A stretch of 64,000 nucleotides of DNA, from assembly GCF_022513565.1 (NCBI RefSeq), contig NZ_JAKWBE010000018.1:1-64000 (forward strand), given 5' to 3'. The notes under the pieces were generated by a model that was given only the letters and a program-made list of their open reading frames with translations, was not told where the DNA came from and searched no databases. Shown in pieces: positions 23,584 to 31,846 of this stretch. The DNA comes from Streptomyces gilvus. GTDB lineage: Bacteria > Actinomycetota > Actinomycetes > Streptomycetales > Streptomycetaceae. Every line of letters begins with the position of its first letter. Positions within the stretch are counted from its first letter, which is position 1. The translations under genes were made by a program, and so were the position numbers.

Positions 23584-26025
23584 ATGGCACAGGGCACGGT
23601 CCAGGTGACGCACACCGGCACATCGCGGTGGCGGCGCCGCACGGGTGAGTACGCGTCGCTCGCCGCCGCCCTGGAGGCCGCGGCGGACGGTGACGTCCTC
23701 ACCGTCGCTCCCGGCACCTACCGGGAGAACCTCGTGGTGCAGCGGGCGGTGACCCTGCGCGGCCCCGAGGGCTCCCCCGGCTCGGTGCGGATCGCGCCCA
23801 TGGACGGGGTGCCGCTGACCGTGCGCGCCTCCGCGGTGGTCCAGGACCTGCACGTGGAGGGCCAGGACGCCGCCGCGCCCGCCCTGTTGGTCGAGGAGGG
23901 CACCCCGGAGCTGCTGGACGTGCGGATCGTCACCCGCTCCGCGGCCGGCATCGAGGTGCGCGGCGGCGCGCGTCCGACCGTGCGCCGCTGCACCGTCGAC
24001 AACCCGGCCGGCGTCGGCATCGCCGTACTCGACGGCGGCAGCGGGGTGTTCGAGGAGTGCGAGGTGGTGGCCGCCGGCCAGTCCGGTGTCGCCGTCCGCG
24101 GCGGGGCGCACCCGCGACTGGAGCGCTGCCGGATCCACCATGCCTCGGGCTCGGGCCTGTCGGCGACCGGGGAGAACTCGGCGCTGGAGGCGGTGGGTTG
24201 CGAGGTGTACGAGGTGCGCGGCAGCGGCGTCCAGGTCACCGCTCGCGCCACCGCGCATCTGACGGACTGCGATGTGCACCGCACCACGACGGACGGTGTC
24301 ACGCTCGACACCGACGCGGTGCTCACGCTGGAGGACTGCCGCATCCACGACATCCCGGAGAACGCGGTCGACCTGCGCTCGCGTTCGGTGCTCACCCTGA
24401 CCCGCACGACGGTGCGTCAGTTCGGGCGCAACGGACTGTCCGTGTGGGACCCGGGCACGCGCGTGGACGCCAACCAGTGCGAGATCTTCGACAGCACCGG
24501 CGACTATCCGGCGGTGTGGGTCAGTGACGGCGCCACCGCGGTCCTGGACTCCTGCCGGGTGCACGACGTGCCGGACGCGCTGTTCGTGCTGGACCGCGGC
24601 TCGCGCGCGGACGTCGTCGACAGCGACCTCTCCCAGGTCCGCAACACGGCCGTGTCGGTGAGCGACGGGGCGACGGCCCAGCTCGACGACTGCCGGATCC
24701 GGGACGCGGCGACCGGCGCCTGGTTCCGCGACCACGGCAGCGGCGGCACGCTCAACAACTGCACCGTGGACTCCGTCCAGACCGGCGTGATCGTCACCAA
24801 GGGCGCGGACCCCACGATCGAGCGGTGCACGGTCGACTCCCCCGCCGAGGCCGGCTTCTACGTCTCCGCGGGCGGCCGGGGCAGCTTCCTCAACTGCCGG
24901 GTGACGGGCAGCGGCGGCTACGGCTTCCATGTGATCGACGGCTGCCGTACGACGCTCAGGAAGTGCCGTACGGAGCGGTGCGCGCGCGGCGGTTACGAGT
25001 TCGCGGAGGCCGGTCCCGACGCGGCGCCCGGCAGCGGGCCCGTCGTGGAGGACTGCACCAGCGACGAGAGCGGCGGCGGGCTGCGACCGCCCGTGGCGCG
25101 CGAGACCGCCGTGGAGACCGTGAGCCAGTCCCCCGGTCTGCTGGGTTCGATCCCCGGGCAGCGCATCACGGAGCAGGAGCCCCTGGTGGCCGCCGTCGAG
25201 CCGGAGCAGCCGGTGCGCACGTCGAAGGCCGTGCTCGGCGAACTCGACGGGCTGGTCGGACTGGACAGCGTCAAGCGCGAGGTGCGCGCCCTCACCGACA
25301 TGATCGAGGTGGGGCGACGGCGTCGGCAGGCGGGCCTGAAGGCGGCCTCGGTCAAGCGGCACCTGGTCTTCACCGGCTCCCCCGGCACCGGCAAGACCAC
25401 CGTGGCCCGGCTGTACGGCGAGATCCTCGCCTCCCTCGGCGTCCTGGAGAAGGGCCATCTCGTCGAGGTCTCCCGCGTCGACCTGGTCGGCGAGCACATC
25501 GGCTCCACCGCGATCCGCACCCAGGAGGCCTTCGACCGGGCCCGCGGCGGGGTGCTGTTCATCGACGAGGCCTACGCGCTGTCCCCGGAGGACTCCGGCC
25601 GGGACTTCGGCAAGGAGGCCATCGACACCCTGGTGAAGCTGATGGAGGACCACCGGGACGCGGTGGTGGTGATCGTCGCGGGCTACACGGCCGAGATGGA
25701 GCGCTTCCTGTCGGTCAACCCGGGTGTGGCCTCCCGCTTCTCGCGGACCATCACCTTCAGCGACTACAGCCCCGAGGAACTGCTGCGGATCGTGGAGCAG
25801 CAGGCCGAGGAGCACGAGTACCGGCTGGCGGACGGTACCGCCGAGGCGCTGCTGCGCTACTTCACCGAGATCCCCAAGGGCGCGGCGTTCGGCAACGGCC
25901 GCACCGCACGGCAGACCTTCGAGGCCATGGTCGAACGGCACGCGGGCCGGGTCGCCCAGGTCGCGGAGCCGTCGACGGACGACCTGACGCTGCTCTTCCC
26001 GGAGGACCTCCCGGACCGGTCCTAG
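23584..26025 (+). CDS. Right-handed beta-helix repeat protein fused to an AAA+ (CbxX/EccA-like) ATPase
   Basis: An 813-residue fusion. Residues about 20-520 are parallel beta-helix repeats of roughly 22-25 residues ([53 protein letters not shown]), as in pectate-lyase-like NosD/DUF1565 domains. A Pro/Glu-rich linker follows, then an AAA+ module: [12 protein letters not shown], Walker [10 protein letters not shown] (about 598-606), Walker [11 protein letters not shown] (about 656), arginine finger region ASRFSR (about 717). The ATPase part is of the CbxX/CfxQ type shared with EccA of type VII secretion. ATG 23584 is chosen with GAGGTGGGGG ahead. The helix may be a recognition surface for the ATPase. 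The substrate is unknown. Confidence 0.9.
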   Translation: MAQGTVQVTHTGTSRWRRRTGEYASLAAALEAAADGDVLTVAPGTYRENLVVQRAVTLRGPEGSPGSVRIAPMDGVPLTVRASAVVQDLHVEGQDAAAPALLVEEGTPELLDVRIVTRSAAGIEVRGGARPTVRRCTVDNPAGVGIAVLDGGSGVFEECEVVAAGQSGVAVRGGAHPRLERCRIHHASGSGLSATGENSALEAVGCEVYEVRGSGVQVTARATAHLTDCDVHRTTTDGVTLDTDAVLTLEDCRIHDIPENAVDLRSRSVLTLTRTTVRQFGRNGLSVWDPGTRVDANQCEIFDSTGDYPAVWVSDGATAVLDSCRVHDVPDALFVLDRGSRADVVDSDLSQVRNTAVSVSDGATAQLDDCRIRDAATGAWFRDHGSGGTLNNCTVDSVQTGVIVTKGADPTIERCTVDSPAEAGFYVSAGGRGSFLNCRVTGSGGYGFHVIDGCRTTLRKCRTERCARGGYEFAEAGPDAAPGSGPVVEDCTSDESGGGLRPPVARETAVETVSQSPGLLGSIPGQRITEQEPLVAAVEPEQPVRTSKAVLGELDGLVGLDSVKREVRALTDMIEVGRRRRQAGLKAASVKRHLVFTGSPGTGKTTVARLYGEILASLGVLEKGHLVEVSRVDLVGEHIGSTAIRTQEAFDRARGGVLFIDEAYALSPEDSGRDFGKEAIDTLVKLMEDHRDAVVVIVAGYTAEMERFLSVNPGVASRFSRTITFSDYSPEELLRIVEQQAEEHEYRLADGTAEALLRYFTEIPKGAAFGNGRTARQTFEAMVERHAGRVAQVAEPSTDDLTLLFPEDLPDRS

Positions 26026-27457
26026 ACTGTCCCGCCGGTGTCCGCCACGGCGTCGGGATCCGGTGCGGACGGTTCTGCGCCGTGGGCACGCGGCGCCGCG
26101 GGGACGCGGGTGTGGGCGGGGGCGGGCCGTGCGCGGGTGAGCAGGGCGATCGCCTTGACCACGGAGGCGATGGCGGAGCCGATGCCCAGGCCGGTGGCGC
26201 CGACGGCGGCGACGACCTGAGCGGTGTCGGACGGCGCCAGCGCGCCGTGCCGCTCGACCCCGCGACGGCACCACGGGTGCAGGCCCACGCCACGAGGAAG
26301 GCCACCGCCGACACCAGCGCCAGGGCTGCCGCCTGCCGCAGTTCGGGGGCGGTGGCCCGTGCGGTGCGCGGGGGCACGGCCGCGATGTAGACGTGCGGGG
26401 CCCGGGGCGGGGTGAGCTCGGAGTGGGCGACGGGCTCCGCGACGCTGTTGGGCCGCTTCTCCCGCTCGCGTGGGGCGGGGAGCCGTGGGCCGAGCCGGGC
26501 CAGGAGGCGTGCGCGTTCCTCGGCGAAGGCGGGGTCGGCCTGGTAGTCGGAGTGGCCGAGGATCGGGGCGGGCAGCGGGTGCCGGGCGGCACGGCCGTAG
26601 GCGAGGGGGTCCTTCAGCGGGGGACGGTCCACTTCGGGGCCACAGTCGCCGGACAGGCGGACCGGTCCGCCGATGGGGTCGGTCAGCCGGAAGAGGTTGC
26701 GCCAGCAGTCGACCTCGCGGTGCAGGGAGCTGAGTGCGGCGGGACCGTCCGGTCCGCGGTCGAAGCGCGTGGCGGACGAGGCGACGGCGACCCTCAGCAT
26801 TCCGGCGGCGGTGTGGGCGGCGCGCAGCCGGGCGACCGGGCGGCGGCTGTACCAGAATCCGGGGCGGCCCAGGGAGGTGGGGTCGCCGTCCTCGTCGGGT
26901 TCGCCGACCTGGGGGACCGGCCGCACCGACTCGTACGCGCTCCAGGTGCGGCGGGAGAGGTACCACAGCAGTCCGGTGAGCGCGGCGGGTACGACGGCGG
27001 CCAGCGCGAGGCGGCGCCCGGGTCTGCTCCACCAGCCGTGGGGCGAGTCGGGCGACAGGAAGCCCAGCCAGGAGTGCCGCACGGCGCACGCGTGCGTGCC
27101 CGCGCGCTGCCAGGCGGCGACGTCGAGGGCCACCTCGCAGGCGGCCGCGACCAGCAGCACCGTCAGGGTCAGACCGACCAGGCGGACCAGCAGTCCGTAG
27201 CAGCGCACCGTGCGTGACCGGCCCCGCACGGTGGGCCGCATCCAGTGGGCGAGGTTGACCACCATGAACGGCAGCGGCAACAGCCACAGGGCGCGGGTGC
27301 TGTTCCCGAAGGTGAGATTGCACCAGACGTACGCCTCCGGGACCGGGCCGCCCCGGTGGTCGTCGGGTCTGTCGTCCGCGTCGACGTCCCCGGCGCGCCG
27401 GAAGGGGGCCGCCGTGTCGTCGCCGGCGATCCGCACCGTGCGCGGATCGTCGAGCAT
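26022..27457 (-). pseudogene. Five-helix membrane protein interrupted by a one-base frameshift
   Basis: Read from ATG 27457, the protein has membrane segments ALWLLPLPFMVVNL, VGLTLTVLLVAAACEVAL, LALAAVVPAALTGLLWYL and, after a long soluble domain, AALALVSAVAFLVAWACT. The frame then turns into low-complexity nonsense at about 26258, while the neighbouring frame continues with a convincing last helix (VVAAVGATGLGIGSAIASVV) and ends at TAG 26022-26024. One extra G in the gene-strand GGGG (26258-26261) would join them. The ends of this gene and the AAA+ gene overlap by 3 bp. It may be a true pseudogene, a programmed shift or a sequencing error. Family not recognised; perhaps a partner of the AAA+ protein. 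Confidence 0.65.
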
Positions 27458-27853
27458 CTCCTACGGTGTCGTCCCGCCCACGCCGTGGAGCAGCGGTTCC
27501 AGGGCGATCCCGGATCCCCCGGGCCCCTCGGCGGGATCGGCCTTCGAGACACGTCCCTGCGCACGTTCCACTGTTCGCACTTCCCCCGTGACGTGCCGTC
27601 GGCTTGTGTCCGTGCGGGCACAAGGGTTGCCGCTGGGGCGGCGGCGTACACCTCTTCTCACGGAATTTCCCCGATACGTGTGGCGTACGAGGAGGCCGTG
27701 TGGCGCGGGTGGCGGGGATCGGCGTGCCGGTCGGTGGCGTCATCGGCGGGGGCACGTGCGAGGATGGGACCTCCCGCGCACCGGATGCGGGAAAGAATGC
27801 CCTCGTCGGAGTGGGCGTGGCGGGCTGATTGAGGCGGAAGGACCGGAGCGTAC
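27458..27853. other. 396-bp gap without a convincing gene
   Basis: The gap separates the start of the minus-strand membrane protein from the DeoR gene and so should hold both promoters. Open frames here (for example 27604-27828) have Cys/Gly/Arg-rich, non-protein-like composition and no good ribosome site. I see no hairpin or repeat worth naming. Confidence 0.5.
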
Positions 27854-28672
27854 GTGAGTGAGAATCAGAACCTCCTCGCGGAGCAGCGGCGCTCCCTGAT
27901 CCTGGACGAGGTGCGGCGCCGGGGCGGGGTTCGTGTGAACGAGCTGACGCGCAAGCTCGGCGTGTCGGACATGACCGTGCGCCGTGATCTGGACGCGCTG
28001 GCCCGGCAGGGCGTGCTGGAGAAGGTGCACGGCGGCGCGGTGCCGGTGGTCGAGGCGAGCACGCACGAGCCGGGTTTCGAGGCCAAGTCGGGTCTGGAGC
28101 TGACGGCCAAGGAGGACATCGCGCGCTCGGCGGCCGAGCTGGTCACGCCGGGCACGGCGATCGCGATGTCGGGCGGTACGACGACGTACGCGCTGGCGCA
28201 CCAGCTGGTCGACGTGCCCGATCTGACGGTGGTGACCAACTCGGTGCGGGTGGCCGACGTCTTCCACGCCGCGCAGCGCACCACGGGTCCCCGGCAGGGC
28301 GCGGCCACGGTGGTGCTGACCGGCGGGGTGCGCACCCCGTCCGACTCGCTCGTGGGACCGGTTGCCGACCAGGCGATCGCGGCGCTCCACTTCGACATGC
28401 TCTTCCTCGGTGTGCACGGGATATCGGTCGAGGCCGGCCTGTCCACGCCGAACCTCGCGGAGGCGGAGACCAACCGTCGTCTGGTGCAGTCGGCGCGGCG
28501 GGTCGTGGTGGTCGCCGACCACACCAAGTGGGGTGTGGTGGGGCTGAGTTCGTTCGCCGCGCTGGAGCAGGTCGACACGCTGGTGACGGACGCCGGGCTG
28601 CCGGGTGAGGCGCGCGAGGAGATCGCCGAGCATCTGCGGCGGCTGGTGGTGGCGGGCGAGGAGGGGGACTGA
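27854..28672 (+). CDS. DeoR/GlpR-family transcriptional regulator
   Basis: A 272-residue regulator of sugar-phosphate metabolism. The N-terminal HTH covers RRSLILDEVRRRGGVRVNELTRKLGVSDMTVRRDLDALA (residues 12-50); the remainder is the DeoRC sensor with MSGGTTTYALA and DMLFLGVHGISVEAGLSTPN, the phosphosugar pocket, and VVVVADHTKWG. GTG 27854 is preceded by GGAGCG. It stands alone; no sugar genes are adjacent. The SIS/aldolase pair at 40.9-42.7 kb has DeoR-like inverted repeats, but nothing links the two beyond that. Confidence 0.92.
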   Translation: MSENQNLLAEQRRSLILDEVRRRGGVRVNELTRKLGVSDMTVRRDLDALARQGVLEKVHGGAVPVVEASTHEPGFEAKSGLELTAKEDIARSAAELVTPGTAIAMSGGTTTYALAHQLVDVPDLTVVTNSVRVADVFHAAQRTTGPRQGAATVVLTGGVRTPSDSLVGPVADQAIAALHFDMLFLGVHGISVEAGLSTPNLAEAETNRRLVQSARRVVVVADHTKWGVVGLSSFAALEQVDTLVTDAGLPGEAREEIAEHLRRLVVAGEEGD

Positions 28673-28764
28673 TCCCGCTCGGGCGGTGCTGACATCTGAC
28701 GGACCGCCAGTTATCGTGACGTTGCCCCGGTCAACCGCCCTTTCCGTCAAGGGGGTTCACGTCC

Positions 28765-29235
28765 ATGGCCCATCGTCTGCGTCCCGTCGGACTCGACTTC
28801 GTCGACACCGCTCCCGTACGGCTGGTGTTCGCGCGGGAGATCTCCGCGTCGCCCGAGGCGGTCTTCCACGCCCTCAACGACGACGTGCCGGGGTGGGCGG
28901 AGTGGTTCGCGGCGGTGACGCACGCCCGCGCGATCGACGGCGGTGCCGGGCGTGACATCCGGCTCCGGGGCGGCGGGCGTTTCCGGGAGACGGTGATCGC
29001 GGCGAAGGAGGCGGAGGTGTACGCCTACCGGGTGGACGTGACCAACGCGCCCGGGGCCCGCGCCCTCGCCGAGGAGTGGCGGCTCCTGCCGGCCGGGACC
29101 GGCACCCGGGTGCAGTGGACGTTCGGCGCGGACGGGACGCCCCTCTTCCGCTTCGCCCTGAAGGCGGCCCGCGCGGGCCTCGGCCGAGCCTTCCGCGACG
29201 CGGTCGTGTCCCTGGACCGACGCCTGCAGGGTTAG
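28765..29235 (+). CDS. SRPBCC-family protein
   Basis: A 156-residue protein of the START/polyketide cyclase-like SRPBCC fold, shown by FAREISASPEAVFHALNDDVPGWAEWFAAV at the N-terminus, the strand EEWRLLPAGTGTRVQWTFG and the long C-terminal helix FRFALKAARAGLGRAFRDAVVSL. Members bind hydrophobic ligands in a deep pocket; the ligand here is unknown. ATG 28765 is preceded by AAGGGGG. It is monocistronic, 92 bp after DeoR, and ends in a shared hairpin with the convergent Cds1-like gene. Confidence 0.87.
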   Translation: MAHRLRPVGLDFVDTAPVRLVFAREISASPEAVFHALNDDVPGWAEWFAAVTHARAIDGGAGRDIRLRGGGRFRETVIAAKEAEVYAYRVDVTNAPGARALAEEWRLLPAGTGTRVQWTFGADGTPLFRFALKAARAGLGRAFRDAVVSLDRRLQG

Positions 29236-29276
29236 CGCCCGCCGCGGAAACGTCGCGGGGCATGCCGGGCGGGCGC
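29235..29276. terminator. Bidirectional terminator between SRPBCC and PLP-enzyme genes
   Basis: GCGCCCGCC (29235-29243) and GGCGGGCGC (29268-29276) are perfect 9-bp arms with a 24-nt spacer. They fill the 49-bp gap between two convergent stop codons. Confidence 0.7.
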
Positions 29277-29284
29277 ACCAGGCC

Positions 29285-30409
29285 CTAGCAGGGCCACACG
29301 CCCGTCTGCAGCAGGGAGTCGATCGCCCTGGCGTACGGCTCGATGTCCAGGCCCTGTTCGGCGAGCCACGTGTCCGAGTAGTACTTGTCGAGGTAGCGGT
29401 CGCCCGGGTCGCACAGCAGGGTCACCACGCTCCCCCGCCGCCCCTGCGCCACCATCTCGGCGACGATCTTCAGCGCGCTCCACAGCCCGGTGCCGGTCGA
29501 GCCGCCCGCCTTGCGGCCGATGGCCCGCTCCAGCGCCCGTACGGCGGCCACGCTGGCCGCGTCGGGCACCTTCATCATCCGGTCGATCGCGCCGGGCACG
29601 AAGCTCGGTTCCATGCGGGGCCGGCCGATGCCCTCGATGCGCGAGCCGCAGTCGCAGGTGACGTCCGGATCGCCGGCGGTCCAGCCCTCGAAGAAACAGG
29701 AGTTCTCGGGGTCGGCGACACAGATGCGGGTGTCGCGCTGGGTGTAGTGGACGTAGCGGGCGAGGGTCGCCGAGGTGCCTCCGGTGCCGGCCGTGGCGAC
29801 GATCCACGCGGGCTCGGGGAACCGCTCCAACTCCAGCTGCCGGAAGATGGATTCGGCGATGTTGTTGTTGCCGCGCCAGTCCGTGGCCCGTTCCGCGTAG
29901 GTGAACTGGTCCATGTAGTGGCCGCCCGTCTCCACCGCCAGACGGGCCGACTCCTCGTACATCCGGCGCGAGTCGTCCACGAAGTGGCACCGCCCGCCGT
30001 GGAACTCGATGAGGCGGATCTTCTCGGCGCTCGTCGTGGCGGGCATGACCGCGATGAAGGGCACGCCGATCAGCTTCGCGAAGTACGCCTCGGAGACGGC
30101 CGTCGAGCCGCTGGACGCCTCGATCACCGGGCGGTCCGGACGGATCCAGCCATTGCACAGGCCGTAGAGGAAGAGCGAGCGGGCGAGGCGGTGCTTGAGG
30201 CTGCCGGTGGGGTGGGTGGACTCGTCCTTCAGGTACAGGTCGATGCCCCACCTCTCGGGGAGCGGGAAGCGGAGAAGGTGCGTGTCCGCCGAACGGTTCG
30301 CGTCGGCCTGCACCTTCCGGACGGCCTCTTTCAGCCAGTCGCGATAGTCGGCGTCGCTGTGGTCGACGTCGAGGGTCGCGCCGGTCCGGGTCTGCTGGGG
30401 GGTGGTCAC
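29285..30409 (-). CDS. PLP-dependent cysteine synthase family protein (Cds1-like cysteine desulfhydrase)
   Basis: A 374-residue fold type II PLP enzyme. The lysine that binds PLP is in [11 protein letters not shown], the substrate loop is [15 protein letters not shown], and the phosphate-binding Gly loop is [14 protein letters not shown]. Length and sequence resemble Mycobacterium Rv3684/Cds1, which breaks L-cysteine to H2S, pyruvate and ammonia, more than biosynthetic CysK. GTG 30409 is chosen because AAGGAG lies 7 bp before it; an in-frame start at 30460 is less likely. No partner gene is beside it. The reaction is inferred by similarity. Confidence 0.82.
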   Translation of the reverse strand: MTTPQQTRTGATLDVDHSDADYRDWLKEAVRKVQADANRSADTHLLRFPLPERWGIDLYLKDESTHPTGSLKHRLARSLFLYGLCNGWIRPDRPVIEASSGSTAVSEAYFAKLIGVPFIAVMPATTSAEKIRLIEFHGGRCHFVDDSRRMYEESARLAVETGGHYMDQFTYAERATDWRGNNNIAESIFRQLELERFPEPAWIVATAGTGGTSATLARYVHYTQRDTRICVADPENSCFFEGWTAGDPDVTCDCGSRIEGIGRPRMEPSFVPGAIDRMMKVPDAASVAAVRALERAIGRKAGGSTGTGLWSALKIVAEMVAQGRRGSVVTLLCDPGDRYLDKYYSDTWLAEQGLDIEPYARAIDSLLQTGVWPC

Positions 30410-30736
30410 GACGAGGCTCCTTACGCTGCGCGCCGACAGCGGATCGCGCTGCCGACGCACCGATCATATGCACCTTGCGCACGCTTCTCACCTGCATAAA
30501 CACCACTTTGAGCAGCCCAAAGCACGGCCTGGGGCAGCGGCGCGGGGGCGTGGGGGCGCATTCGCGCGAGTGCTCCGGGCGCCGGGGCCGTACGGGTCGT
30601 GCGCACTGGTGCTCGACGCCGAGTGTGGGCAGACTGCACCGAACGGGGACGCACACTGGATCACGAACGCGCTGAGCCAGGGCCCACGTGGGCGCAGGGG
30701 CCGGCGCGACCGGACGCGTACGAGGGGGCGGGCGGC
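30410..30736. promoter_or_regulatory. Divergent promoter region, 327 bp
   Basis: The gap lies between the starts of the Cds1-like gene (minus) and a small unknown gene (plus). The part at 30460-30515 is clearly richer in A+T (GATCATATGCACC, GCATAAACACC) and is the likely promoter of the PLP enzyme. No gene or repeat is evident in the rest. Confidence 0.4.
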
Positions 30737-31060
30737 ATGGCGGAGCCGGAGTTCACGGCGACGGGCGTGCGGATCGGGAAACGGCTGCGTTCGCTCACCC
30801 GGGCCGGGCAGGTCCGGATCAGCGACGGCAGGCTCGAGTTGCTCACCAGCTACGGCAGCGAGATCGACAGCGCGCCGGTGCAGGCCGTACGGGCCTCGAA
30901 GCCCTGGTTCGCGGCGGAGGACCGCGCGCTCGCGGACCTCAACGGCACGCGGTACACGCTGACCCTGGGCGAGCACGATCCGGCGCCGGGCGAGCCGGGG
31001 CCGCCCGCGGCACGCCGGTTCATCGAGGCCGTGCGGCGGGCCGCGGGGCGCGGAGGCTGA
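30737..31060 (+). CDS. Small conserved-type hypothetical protein
   Basis: A 107-residue soluble protein starting at ATG 30737, with GAGGGGGCGGG upstream. It contains short strands (VRIGKRLRSLTRAGQVRISDGRLELLTSYGSEIDSAPVQAVRASKPWF), then a second beta pair (GTRYTLTLGEH) and a C-terminal helix (ARRFIEAVRRAAG), which suggests a PH-like or GRAM-like small barrel. I do not recognise a named family. No neighbours point to a role. Likely real by composition and start context. Confidence 0.6.
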   Translation: MAEPEFTATGVRIGKRLRSLTRAGQVRISDGRLELLTSYGSEIDSAPVQAVRASKPWFAAEDRALADLNGTRYTLTLGEHDPAPGEPGPPAARRFIEAVRRAAGRGG

Positions 31061-31274
31061 CGGCGTGGTCCGGCGACGGAGGGCGACGACTTCCTCACGA
31101 TGAGTTGCGCTCTGGCACCCCCTGCGTCACGCTGGTCTCACGTCACTCTGGGTTTACCGGCGACAACGCTGCGAACCAGCCGCCGGGCACGACAGCAGCC
31201 GTCCGTTTCTCACCGGCCCGCTGCTGGATCCGAATCCCGTGTTCTTCCGGACCTCACGTCGGGGAGTCGCAGCC

Positions 31275-31805
31275 GTGATCAGTCACCCAAGCAGGCACTG
31301 CACGGTGGAGCTCCAAGCCCTGCCGTCGCGGATCGGCCAGGTCCGCAGAATCCTTTCAGCGCAGTTGCGCTACTGGCATATGGACGCCCTCATAGACCGT
31401 GCGGCGCTCGGTCTGACCGAACTGCTGAGCAATGTGCACCGGCACGCCCAGCCGGACAAGGTCTGCACGGTGGAGATCGAGCTGCTGCTGGACCGGCTCA
31501 CCGTCTCCGTGCGCGACCACGACCCCCGGCTGCCCGAGGTGCGGGACGTGGAGTCCTCCGCCACGAGCGGGCGCGGGCTGGCCATGGTGGCGGCCGTCAG
31601 CGAGAGCTGGGGGGTGCGCCCGGACGGCGAGTCGGGCAAGGTCGTCTGGTTCACCCTGCCCGCCGCGCCGGCCGCGCTCGCGGCAGCGGCCCGTCCGCCG
31701 CGCCGCGTGGCCGAGAAACCGGTGCGCCGGTTCGTCGAGGTCGAGCCCGTGGCCGAGGGCCACCGGGCCGGAGTTGCTCCCGCCCGGTCAGCCGTTGGCG
31801 GTTGA
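31275..31805 (+). CDS. Anti-sigma-factor-type ATP-binding protein (HATPase_c)
   Basis: A 176-residue GHKL-fold kinase-like protein of the RsbW/SpoIIAB type. Motifs are the N-box LTELLSNVHRHA, the G1 box region SVRDHDPRLPEV and the G2 box SGRGLAMVAAVSESWGV. Such proteins bind sigma factors or anti-anti-sigma factors by partner switching. The 40-residue C-terminal tail is Arg/Pro/Ala-rich. GTG 31275 is preceded by GGGGAG at the right distance; the longer reading from 31239 has no such site. No anti-anti-sigma gene is adjacent; a second protein of this kind is at 61602-62042. Confidence 0.88.
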   Translation: MISHPSRHCTVELQALPSRIGQVRRILSAQLRYWHMDALIDRAALGLTELLSNVHRHAQPDKVCTVEIELLLDRLTVSVRDHDPRLPEVRDVESSATSGRGLAMVAAVSESWGVRPDGESGKVVWFTLPAAPAALAAAARPPRRVAEKPVRRFVEVEPVAEGHRAGVAPARSAVGG

Positions 31806-31846
31806 CCGGGCGGTGATCGTCCGAGCGGGTCGGCCCGTCGGCACGC

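Noticed and set aside
27604-27828. Plus-strand frame of 74 residues before DeoR
   Set aside because: Rich in Cys and Gly with no family pattern and no proper ribosome site; probably promoter DNA.
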